Positions 1 to 6,334 of a stretch of DNA of 14,989 nt are shown one piece after another. The DNA lies in NCBI GenBank assembly GCA_964542475.1, contig CAZIUL010000085.1, positions 1 to 14,989 of the forward strand, written 5' to 3'. Origin of the DNA: CAZIUL01 sp964542475. GTDB taxonomy: Bacteria > Planctomycetota > B15-G4 > CAYZWU01. A program made the translations under genes and the position numbers. The notes beneath the pieces are model-generated. The model worked only from the letters and a program-made list of their open reading frames with translations. It had not been told where the DNA came from and did no database searches. The number at the start of each line of letters is the position of its first letter. Position 1 is the first letter of the stretch.

Positions 1-306
1 ACTTCGGAAGTTGACATTTTATTCTGGCATTTTGCCATTGGTATGGACTCCAAATATGCTGATGGAGTTTCTTACGGTATACCAGAAACAAGAACGGGCA
101 TTTTGGACTTTTTGCCGGATGCTCCTGTGAAGAAGCTTAAAGCAGCCGCTGTATACAAGGCCATCACTGAAGGTAATGCAGATGTGATAATAGGCCCTAG
201 GTATAGGGCTGAGGTCACGAACGATTTCGGAATCTATAAGCATGTTCGTGTAACCGTTGAAGGCAAAGCGGGCAATGTTACAAACATCAGCCAGATAAAA
301 GATTGA
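1..306 (+). CDS. Small protein of unknown function, 5' end outside window
   Basis: The reading frame is open from base 1 and ends at TGA 304-306, giving the last 101 residues. The Met at base 43 is internal, because coding continues upstream in frame (TSEVDILFWHFAIG before it), so the gene starts outside the window. The visible part has an Ala-rich helix (VKKLKAAAVYKAITEGNAD) followed by a beta stretch (VIIGPRYRAEV...KHVRVTVEG). The pattern 'A-x-A..A...G-AD-x-I-hydrophobic-x-PRY...V-x-V-x-G' resembles the C-terminal end of small exported lipoproteins in which a helix precedes a two-strand hairpin. I do not recognise a named family with confidence. The GC content is markedly lower than in the genes to the right. 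A strong intrinsic terminator lies about 200 nt downstream. Confidence 0.7.
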   Translation, partial: TSEVDILFWHFAIGMDSKYADGVSYGIPETRTGILDFLPDAPVKKLKAAAVYKAITEGNADVIIGPRYRAEVTNDFGIYKHVRVTVEGKAGNVTNISQIKD

Positions 307-502
307 TCATATCGGATTAACAACACTGTTCTTGGCGGTTGATGTTGGATGAAACCACGAATCGGCTGCAGCATGCGTTGCGGATTCCAACTAACCCGAA
401 ATCGAACAAAAAATCCGACGCGGTAAATGTGAAGGAAAACAGTCGAGCAAGATTTATCGGTTGTTTTTGATGAGTGATTCTTTCAAGCCGCGTGAAGATA
501 AC

Positions 503-545
503 AAAAAGAGGCGAACCACGCTCAGCGTTTGGTTCGCCTCTTTTT
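503..545 (+). terminator. Rho-independent terminator
   Basis: GAGGCGAACCA (508-518) pairs perfectly with TGGTTCGCCTC (530-540), an 11-bp stem. It is extended by AAAAA (503-507) against TTTTT (541-545), and a short CGC/GCG stem (519-521/525-527) lies inside the loop. A run of eight T follows on the plus strand. The A-run on the other side makes it potentially bidirectional. It would end transcription of the partial gene at the left edge. Confidence 0.85.
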
Positions 546-597
546 TTTGTTGTTAATCGTGATCGAGTGAAGAGAAGTCCTCAATAACAATTATCCT

Positions 598-629
598 TGT
601 TCATCCGGTCCATCCATGGTTCTCTTTCT
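598..629. repeat. Degenerate decamer repeat (TCCGTGTCCA type), left copy
   Basis: Two units, TCCGGTCCA (604-612) and TCCATGGTTC (613-622), followed by TCTTTCT. The same series with one more unit is found at 8522-8559, ending in the same GGTTCTCTTT tail. The shared order of units and the shared flank show these are two copies of one dispersed short tandem repeat rather than chance similarity. Confidence 0.6.
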
Positions 630-710
630 ACCTGCTTCCTCTTCCGGTAACAGGTCGTGATCTATTTGTAAAACAAGGGAGCGTTCTGTAGCATGTGTGG
701 CATGAACCGC

Positions 711-877
711 CTAGGAGTCCGTTGAAAAAGTGCTTCGGAAGCGAGGCCGAGTCATTTTGCCCGAGGTCAAGGCGCGAGACCGCAGGCGAATCAGTGGATT
801 CGTTGAGGATCTCGCAACGCAGAGATCGGGCAAAAGGGCCGGCCGCAGCCGATCTGACTTTTTCAACGGGCTCCTAG
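711..877. repeat. 167-nt palindromic element (MITE-like hairpin)
   Basis: The ends are inverted repeats: CTAGGAGTCCGTTGAAAAAG (711-730) against CTTTTTCAACGGGCTCCTAG (858-877), 19 of 20 complementary, the exception being a G-T pair. Inner arms share nearly the same centre: TTTTGCCCGA/TCGGGCAAAA (755-764/826-835), GCGAGA/TCTCGC (774-779/810-815) and CGAATC/GATTCG (787-792/797-802) around the tetraloop AGTG at 793-796. The centres all fall at 794-795, so the whole element folds as one long hairpin. It carries no gene and ends 46 nt before the permease start. A weak promoter-like pair (TTTCAA 861-866, 16 nt, GATAAT 883-888) has its -35 part inside the right end. Confidence 0.88.
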
Positions 878-923
878 CCCTCGATAATGTATTCGATCTC
901 GCTTTTTCATTCCGGGAGGAGCC

Positions 924-2336
924 ATGAACGGAGAGGTAAAGCGCAAGCAGGAGGAAAAAAGCACCAAGCCGTATGCCGGTTTTTTTGATCTATCATCGCG
1001 CGGGACCACTATCCTCAGGGAGATCAACGGAGGCACCACCACCTTCCTGACAATGTCCTATATAATTTTCGTCCAGCCGATCGTGCTCTCGAGCTGCGGC
1101 ATGGATGCGGGTGCCGTGATGGTCGCCACATGCGTATCTTCCGCGCTGGCAACCCTTGCCATGGCGTTCTTTACCAACTACCCGTTCGCGCTCGCCCCTG
1201 CCATGGGCCACAACTTCTTCTTCGCGTTTACTGTCTGCGGGATCATGGGATTCACCTGGCAGGTGGCCCTGGCTGCCAACCTCCTGGCCGGGCTCATCTT
1301 TTTCGTGCTGACCATTCTCGGTGTGCAGGCTGTTCTGCTGAAAGCCGTTTCCGGTTCGCTCAAGAACGCTATCGCCGTTGGCATCGGGCTGATGATCGCT
1401 TTCCTTGGGCTCCAGTGGTCAGGCGTCATCGTGGACGAGCCGGCTGTGCTGGTCAAGCTGGGTGACCTTTCGAGCCCGCCTGTTCTTCTGTCTCTTGCCG
1501 GGCTCCTGATCATGGCGGTGCTCATGGTCTTGAAGGTAAAAGCCGCGTTCATCATCGGCATGGTGGTTTGTGCGCTTGCAGCCCTCTGCCTGAACCAGCT
1601 CACCCAGGGCACTGAAAACCCCATCGAAATCGTGACATGGCACGGGCTGACCGGTGAAATCCCGGACATCGCCCCAACGTTTTTGCAGCTTGACTTTGCG
1701 GGCCTGATCGACCTTGGTTTCATCTCAGCGCTTACCGTTGTGCTGATCTTCTTGTTTCTCGACATTTTCGATACCATGGGAACGCTCATCGGAGTGGGGG
1801 AGCAGGCGCAAATGGTAAAGGACGGGACTCTGCCGAAAGCCAAGGGCGCTTTTTTCGCGGACAGCGTGGGCACTGTTGCAGGCACTGCGCTCGGCACCTC
1901 GACCGTCACGACCTACGTGGAAAGCGCGGCAGGCGTGGCAGCGGGCGCGCGCACCGGTCTGTCAAACGTCGTGACAGCGCTTCTGTTCCTTCTTGCGCTG
2001 TTTTTCAGCCCCCTGGTCAAGATGATCAGCGGCGGCTTCCCCCTGGCTGACGGCCGTGTCATCCACCCCGTGCTCGGGCCGGTGCTCATCATGGTCGGCT
2101 ACCTGATGATAAGGAACGTGACCCGCATCGAGTGGTCGGACTTCACCGAGGGCTTTCCAGCCTTTCTCGCGATCTGTTTCATGATGTTCACCTTCTCGAT
2201 CACAGAGGGGATCGCGATCGGGTTCGTGGCCACCACCGTGCTGAAAACAGCATCCGGCGGATTCTCCAAGGTCTCCCCGGTGATACACGTCATGTCCCTG
2301 CTGTTTGCTCTCCGCTGGGTGTTTCTGGCGGGGTGA
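924..2336 (+). CDS. NCS2-family purine (adenine/guanine/hypoxanthine) permease, AzgA/PbuG type
   Basis: A 470-residue polytopic inner-membrane protein that should import purine bases with protons. Family landmarks are all present: INGGTTTFLTMSYIIFVQP (34-52), the half-helix region ALAPAMGHNFFFAF (89-102), FLDIFDTMGTLIGVG (278-292), GTSTVTTYVESAAGVAAGARTGL (324-346) and ITEGIAIGF (426-434). The length is typical of the family (about 430-490). GGGAGGAG at 914-921 sets the ATG at 924. In the third conserved block most relatives I know read PAMGLNAYFA, whereas this protein has His and Phe (GHNFFFA); these lie near the substrate-binding half-helix and could alter base preference. It stands alone, downstream of the hairpin element, and its stop is 10 bp from the stop of the convergent methyltransferase. 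The exact nucleobase transported cannot be read from the sequence. Confidence 0.93.
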   Translation: MNGEVKRKQEEKSTKPYAGFFDLSSRGTTILREINGGTTTFLTMSYIIFVQPIVLSSCGMDAGAVMVATCVSSALATLAMAFFTNYPFALAPAMGHNFFFAFTVCGIMGFTWQVALAANLLAGLIFFVLTILGVQAVLLKAVSGSLKNAIAVGIGLMIAFLGLQWSGVIVDEPAVLVKLGDLSSPPVLLSLAGLLIMAVLMVLKVKAAFIIGMVVCALAALCLNQLTQGTENPIEIVTWHGLTGEIPDIAPTFLQLDFAGLIDLGFISALTVVLIFLFLDIFDTMGTLIGVGEQAQMVKDGTLPKAKGAFFADSVGTVAGTALGTSTVTTYVESAAGVAAGARTGLSNVVTALLFLLALFFSPLVKMISGGFPLADGRVIHPVLGPVLIMVGYLMIRNVTRIEWSDFTEGFPAFLAICFMMFTFSITEGIAIGFVATTVLKTASGGFSKVSPVIHVMSLLFALRWVFLAG

Positions 2337-2346
2337 TCGCCGCTTT

Positions 2347-3084
2347 TTATCCGTCCGTTTTCCCATGAATCCGGATGTGGCGCATTATGGCGATCAGGTG
2401 GCGGACATCCCTTGTCTCCAGGTCCGCGCGGAAGGCGAGCCGTTTTACCAGGTCCGTTAGCACGTCGCTCCGGTTCGGGGTAAGGTAGTCGACCGCATCG
2501 AGAAGCTCGATTGCCGCCCGCTCAAGCCTTTGCCTGTCCTTGTTGGTGGCATGAACAGGAGCCGCGCCTTCTTCCAGCTCCTTGCCTTTGCCGTATAGAC
2601 GCGAAAACACCGCGTGGCACACGAGCAGCACCGCCTGTGACAGGTTGAACGAGTTGAGATCAGGGTGGGCGGGTATGCCGATGAGGTTGGTGCACAGCTC
2701 GATCTCTTCGCTGGAAAGCCCCTTGTCTTCGGGCCCGAACACAAGCGCGATCTTCCGCCCCTGCACGAACGGCTTTTCGATCTCATCCGGCGCATATCCG
2801 AGTGCGAGGCGCGGTCTTTTGTGCCGGTGTCTCGCTGTGACGGCAAAGGTCGCGTGAAAACCGGCCAGTGCGTTCTCGATACCGGAAAACACCCGGGCCT
2901 CCTCCAGTATTTCATGCGACGACACAGCCATCCTGAACGCCTCGGGCGTCCTGAAGCCGACCGGTTCCACGAGCACCAGGTCTTTGAACCCGGTGTTTTT
3001 CATGGCCCGCGCGCAGGCCCCGATGTTGAGCGCACCTGACGGCCTCACAAGAACAACAGCGATGTTTCGAAATTGATCGTACAA
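2347..3084 (-). CDS. trmJ: tRNA (cytidine/uridine-32) 2'-O-methyltransferase, TrmJ-type SPOUT enzyme
   Basis: 245 residues. It should transfer a methyl group from S-adenosylmethionine to the ribose 2'-OH of nucleotide 32 of tRNA anticodon loops. SPOUT (SpoU) motifs in order: NIGACARAMKNTGF (20-33), IALVFGPEDKGLSSEEI (112-128) and LIGIPAHPDLNSFNLSQAV (134-152), which form the trefoil knot and cofactor site. The last has Phe where SLNL is usual. The C-terminal helical tail (about 187-240, 'LLDAVDYL...LVKRLAFRADLETRDVRHLIAIMRHI') is the TrmJ-type extension that separates it from TrmH and TrmL. The start is TTG at 3084-3082, because an SD sequence GGAGG (3094-3090) lies 5 nt upstream and the conserved fold begins seven residues later. 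The stop is TAA. The substrate position is by family analogy. Confidence 0.88.
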   Translation of the reverse strand: MYDQFRNIAVVLVRPSGALNIGACARAMKNTGFKDLVLVEPVGFRTPEAFRMAVSSHEILEEARVFSGIENALAGFHATFAVTARHRHKRPRLALGYAPDEIEKPFVQGRKIALVFGPEDKGLSSEEIELCTNLIGIPAHPDLNSFNLSQAVLLVCHAVFSRLYGKGKELEEGAAPVHATNKDRQRLERAAIELLDAVDYLTPNRSDVLTDLVKRLAFRADLETRDVRHLIAIMRHIRIHGKTDG

Positions 3085-3089
3085 AACGA

Positions 3090-3094
3090 CCTCC
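3090..3094 (-). promoter_or_regulatory. Shine-Dalgarno site fixing the TTG start of trmJ
   Basis: Reads GGAGG on the minus strand, 5 nt before TTG. No ATG or GTG lies near it in frame, so it decides the non-ATG start. Confidence 0.65.
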
Positions 3095-3155
3095 AGACCC
3101 CAGCCTACAGTCTTCTACCCGCAGCCTCAATATATTCCTTGACGCAGATCCCAAG

Positions 3156-3327
3156 CCCGCTTATTTCATACTCTTCGTCGCGAGGTGCCGTAAACTGTGT
3201 TGTGGCAAGGCGCATGTCAGGAGACGACCGCAGGCCTGTTCCTACAGGTTGAGGATCGTCTCCCGGCATGAAACGCAGCCGCGGCGCAGTTTACGGTGCC
3301 GCAGCAGAAGAGGATGAAATATGCGGG
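3156..3327. repeat. 172-nt palindromic element, second type
   Basis: A long imperfect hairpin whose paired arms share one centre at 3241.5-3242: CCCGC/GCGGG (3156-3160/3323-3327), TATTTCAT/ATGAAATA (3162-3169/3314-3321), CTCTTC/GAAGAG (3171-3176/3307-3312), CCGTAAACTG/CAGTTTACGG (3188-3197/3287-3296), GGAGACGA/TCGTCTCC (3220-3227/3256-3263) and CCTGT/ACAGG (3235-3239/3244-3248). Its sequence is unrelated to the element at 711-877. A 13-nt direct repeat GTCGCGAGGTGCC occurs in the left arm (3177-3189) and just outside the right arm (3331-3343). It lies between the divergent trmJ and the secreted protein at 3391. Confidence 0.87.
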
Positions 3328-3390
3328 TTAGTCGCGAGGTGCCCCGCTGATCGTTTGAAATTGATCCGGGTTCAAAGGAGGGATCCTCTC

Positions 3391-5340
3391 ATGAAGCCTG
3401 TTTTGCGGTTTTGTTTCGAAGGCTCCGTTGTTCTTCTGTTGATCTTTATTCTGACAGCTCCGGCTTTCTGTCTCGCCTTTCCCACGGTCAAGCTTTTGAA
3501 CCATTGCGGCGGGGGCTCGGATGAGCAGATCACCTGGGACAGCAAGGGGTATGCTGTACGGTACAAGGTTCCGTCAGGCTCGACGACATGGTTTGCCATG
3601 TCGGTGGAGATAAGCGGCGAGATCGACGGTGACGGGTACGATCCGAACCGGACCATGTTTCAGATCGCGTTCATGGATATCGAGGGCAACGTTTATGCCG
3701 AATCCGAGCACGCATACGGCGACTATTTCGGGGGGTCTCCCGGATGGGCGTCTGTGAAGATAACTCCCACGGAGCTCCCGCCCGAGTTCTGGGTGGTCGT
3801 GAACTTCAGGCCGGAGCGCAGCAAGGGCGTTTACATCGGCTACGTGAAGAACGGCGGGGGGCATTCCAAGGTGACCGACCAGAACCTCAACCTGTTCGAG
3901 TTCGAGGAAGGTTGGGACTGGTGCATCGGCGTCAAGGTCAAGGACGAGATCCGGGGTAAACGGATCGAGTACGATCCTTCGTCCTTCAAGAAGAAGGCTG
4001 ACACCAAAGCCACGGGCAGCGGAGTAAAAAAGCGGGAGGCCACAGACAGGGTGGTGGTGGAGTATTCGGGGTTTGAAGACATCTGGGCGAAGTCCATCTC
4101 CAAGCTTGTCGAGACCGCGCTTCTGGGCTTCGAGGAGGCGTACGGCCTTAAAAGCACATCATGCGTGAAGGTCACTGCTGTGGTGGATCCTGATTCGGAG
4201 TTCGCCGGGGTCCGCCTCAATGACGACGGCACGCTGGAGTGGATCATCCGGAACCGGAACGAGCTGCTCCCCGTAAGCCGCGGTGGAAAACACCTCCACA
4301 TATTCGGCTTTTGCCGCGGTCTGGCGGCGTGGCTGGTACGCGGCAGCCTGGTCCGTCCGCAGTACGGGCCCGAGGGGCAGGAGGACGGGTTTGCCGCGTA
4401 TCTTGGGGCGAATGTTCTACCGTATATATTCAAGGCATGCGGCCGGAACCTCTGGCCGGTTCCTTACAACTATCATGTGGAGGAGGGGCCGAGATACCTG
4501 AAGAAGTGGATGAACGATGAAGAGGGTTCGCCGGACAGGGCCATTGCCGGTTTGTTGAGCACGCTGCAGGAAAAGGTGGGGGAGAAAAAGTTCAACAAGG
4601 CATTGGCTGGTGTGCTCGACAGCAGGCCTGCTGCGAGGGATGTAATGAAGAAGTTTTACGAAGCGCTGAGCAGCGGCACGGACGATGATGCGGAAGAGCA
4701 GTGGCTGGACGCCGCGTTTCCTGTCGAGCTGGTGGATCCGCCGATCCTCTGGTTTCTTGACCGCCCCGACTTCGATGCGCCCGAGACCTTCGCCGGCATG
4801 AAGGCGAAACGGTACAAATCCCAAATCTTCCTGCAGTACGACGACAGATCCTGTGAAGGAGCGAAGCTTCTGGATGAAGAGGAGCATGCCGTCTATTTCA
4901 AGCCTCCGCCCGGAAAATGGCGCATTGCCGAGCTGAAGGTCTACTGCTGTCTTAAGGGCGGGAATACGAAAGGCAGGGTTGCGGTTAAGCTGCTGGACGA
5001 AAAGCTCGTTGCGCTCGCATCCGTCGAAACCCCTTACACCGAGCTGGCCTCGGAGAAACCACGCTGGCAAACGGTCAGGGGCTTTCCATCCGCAACGGTG
5101 TCCTCCCCCTTTTACCTGTCGCTCGACACCGGCTCCAAGGGCGGAAGCGGGATCGAGATCGGTTTCGACGAGGGTGTGGAAAAGCCGCATTCGGCCCTGA
5201 TCAGGCCTGGTTCGTACATCAGGCCCGTGCCGGGGAAGTTCGACTGGATGGTCCGGCTGTACCTGGAGCCTTCAGAAGCAATGGACAGGGATGCGCTCAA
5301 CGAAGCTGTCAAGGCGCTCAGGAAGGAGATCCTAAGGTAG
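3391..5340 (+). CDS. Secreted protein with degenerate gluzincin-like protease core and C-terminal beta-sandwich
   Basis: 649 residues. The start is ATG 3391: AAAGGAGG (3374-3381) lies 9 nt upstream and a clear signal peptide follows (hydrophobic 12-29, SVVLLLIFILTAPAFCLA). An in-frame ATG at 3268 would add 41 hydrophilic residues encoded inside a palindromic repeat and is rejected. Residues 30-190 look like a beta-rich domain (FPTVKLLNHCGGGSDEQITW...). Residues 220-445 resemble the M1/peptidase-MA fold: strand and helix VVVEYSGFEDIWAKSISKLVE, a helix HLHIFGFCRGLAAWLVRGSL (301-320) where HExxH would be expected, EDGFAAYLG (331-339), and a helical end with EKKFNKALAGVL and KKFYEALSSGT. The catalytic Glu and second His are missing, so it is probably not an active protease. 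Residues 450-628 look like a lectin-type beta-sandwich. The fold assignment is tentative and the function unknown. The TAG stop lies in a GTAG repeat end. Confidence 0.8.
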   Translation: MKPVLRFCFEGSVVLLLIFILTAPAFCLAFPTVKLLNHCGGGSDEQITWDSKGYAVRYKVPSGSTTWFAMSVEISGEIDGDGYDPNRTMFQIAFMDIEGNVYAESEHAYGDYFGGSPGWASVKITPTELPPEFWVVVNFRPERSKGVYIGYVKNGGGHSKVTDQNLNLFEFEEGWDWCIGVKVKDEIRGKRIEYDPSSFKKKADTKATGSGVKKREATDRVVVEYSGFEDIWAKSISKLVETALLGFEEAYGLKSTSCVKVTAVVDPDSEFAGVRLNDDGTLEWIIRNRNELLPVSRGGKHLHIFGFCRGLAAWLVRGSLVRPQYGPEGQEDGFAAYLGANVLPYIFKACGRNLWPVPYNYHVEEGPRYLKKWMNDEEGSPDRAIAGLLSTLQEKVGEKKFNKALAGVLDSRPAARDVMKKFYEALSSGTDDDAEEQWLDAAFPVELVDPPILWFLDRPDFDAPETFAGMKAKRYKSQIFLQYDDRSCEGAKLLDEEEHAVYFKPPPGKWRIAELKVYCCLKGGNTKGRVAVKLLDEKLVALASVETPYTELASEKPRWQTVRGFPSATVSSPFYLSLDTGSKGGSGIEIGFDEGVEKPHSALIRPGSYIRPVPGKFDWMVRLYLEPSEAMDRDALNEAVKALRKEILR

Positions 5341-5407
5341 GGGGCGACCGGGGCCTGTAGCCCCTACGATCCCGAATCGGAGGGCAACCACAGGGGATTG
5401 CCCCTAC
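5337..5407. repeat. GTAG-type REP cluster between convergent genes, possible bidirectional terminator
   Basis: Two adjacent palindromes. The first has GTAGGGG (5337-5343) against CCCCTAC (5361-5367), with an alternative GGGGC/GCCCC stem (5350-5354/5360-5364). The second, read on the minus strand, is GTAG (5407-5404) followed by a hairpin GGGCAA/TTGCCC (5403-5398/5387-5382) with a 10-nt loop. A GTAG foot 5' of a hairpin is the signature of REP sequences. The TAG stops of both flanking genes (5338-5340 and complement 5404-5406) lie within these GTAG feet. The spacing between two convergent genes fits a terminator or mRNA-end role, but there are no T-runs. Confidence 0.75.
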
Positions 5408-6297
5408 TCCTCTCCGTCCTTCCTGATTCGCCGGATCATGTCAATGAAATCTCTTTCGAACCGCTTCAAGTCGGGATCCGCACCCATTCCACGGGAGCGA
5501 TCTTTTTCAGATCGACCATGCTCTGTCCCGGCCGTGCCGCCGGAAACAACCTCCCCATCGATGATCGGGTCTTGGTTCCTGCCCCATGCCCCGCTGGAAC
5601 CGAACGCTTCCCGCACCCGCACCGAGCGAAGTTCGGATGATCCCGCCCAGATCACGAAAATGCAGATCAATGAGATGACGAACATGTCGCCTGTGAAAAG
5701 CGAGTAGAAGATACAGGTCAGTGCAAGCACCTTGCCTATGAACACAGCGATCTCGGTGGCCTTCAGGTAGGGTAGCTTGAATGCGATGATCGCTCTCAGG
5801 ATGCGCCCTCCATCCAAAGGGAAGGCGGGGATGAGGTTGAACAACCCCATGACCAGGTTGACTAAGAAAACAAACCGGACGAGGGGCTGATCTCCCCATT
5901 CGGTAATGTAGACAAGCGGCAGCATTGCCAGCACAATGCCCAGGTTGACTGCGGGCCCGGCCGTTGCTATTTTGAGCTCGGTTTTCGGATCCCTTGTTTC
6001 CCCGGCGAGGCGTGCCAGCCCTCCCAATGGCCACAGCGTTATGTCGATTACCCGGATGCCCGCTTTTTTTGCGGCGAGCGAATGCCCCAGTTCGTGGAGC
6101 AGGACGAACCCGAAAAGGATAAAGAGGACGAAAAACATCCTTAACCCTTCAGAGAGCGAACCTGATTCAAACACCTTCTCCAAGCAGAGCCAGGCGATGA
6201 GCACCAGGAAGATGATATGGAGCCGGATGTCGATACCGAAAAGGCGGGCGATCCTGAAAGACCAGGCCATCCTGTATGGATGCATGCTTTGAGGCAA
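5404..6297 (-). CDS. Site-2 protease family zinc metalloprotease (M50)
   Basis: 297 residues. An intramembrane metalloprotease that would cut transmembrane segments of membrane proteins. Motifs: HELGH (68-72) gives two His ligands and the catalytic Glu. GPAVNLG (114-120) and NLIPAFPLDGGR (154-165) follow, with Asp162 as third zinc ligand. Several hydrophobic segments (about 26-40, 54-71, 113-131, 139-157, 184-218) fit the compact group lacking PDZ and CBS domains. A hydrophilic, charged tail of about 75 residues follows residue 222. The start is TTG at 6297-6295: GGAG (6310-6307) lies 9 nt upstream. ATGs at codons 5 and 10 have no SD at usable distance but remain alternatives. It begins 37 bp after the stop of the repeat-domain protein, so the two are probably co-transcribed. 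Its substrate is unknown. Confidence 0.9.
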   Translation of the reverse strand: MPQSMHPYRMAWSFRIARLFGIDIRLHIIFLVLIAWLCLEKVFESGSLSEGLRMFFVLFILFGFVLLHELGHSLAAKKAGIRVIDITLWPLGGLARLAGETRDPKTELKIATAGPAVNLGIVLAMLPLVYITEWGDQPLVRFVFLVNLVMGLFNLIPAFPLDGGRILRAIIAFKLPYLKATEIAVFIGKVLALTCIFYSLFTGDMFVISLICIFVIWAGSSELRSVRVREAFGSSGAWGRNQDPIIDGEVVSGGTAGTEHGRSEKDRSRGMGADPDLKRFERDFIDMIRRIRKDGEE

Positions 6298-6306
6298 GGG
6301 TGATTT

Positions 6307-6310
6307 CTCC
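6307..6310 (-). promoter_or_regulatory. Shine-Dalgarno site favouring the TTG start of the M50 protease
   Basis: GGAG on the minus strand, 9 nt before TTG 6297. It is 21 nt from the next ATG (6285), which is too far, so the TTG is preferred. Confidence 0.5.
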
Positions 6311-6334
6311 GTCTGTGAAAAGGAGTTTTCCTTT

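Larger units (their letters stand above)
307..923. other. 617-bp gene-free region with terminator, decamer repeat and hairpin element
   Basis: No credible gene is seen here. The region holds an intrinsic terminator (503-545), a degenerate copy of a TCCATCC-type decamer repeat (598-629), and a 167-nt palindromic element (711-877), followed directly by the leader of the purine permease. Bases 307-502 are AT-leaning and show no structure I can name. The short ORFs that overlap 695-927 lie almost entirely inside the palindrome and are not genes. Confidence 0.75.

Noticed and set aside
695..927. Two short ORFs ahead of the permease
   Set aside because: Almost entirely inside the 167-nt palindrome, with biased Arg/Ser-rich translations and no SD.
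3268..3390. Upstream ATG for the secreted protein at 3391
   Set aside because: The added 41 residues are hydrophilic, lie in a palindromic element, have no SD, and would place the signal peptide internally.
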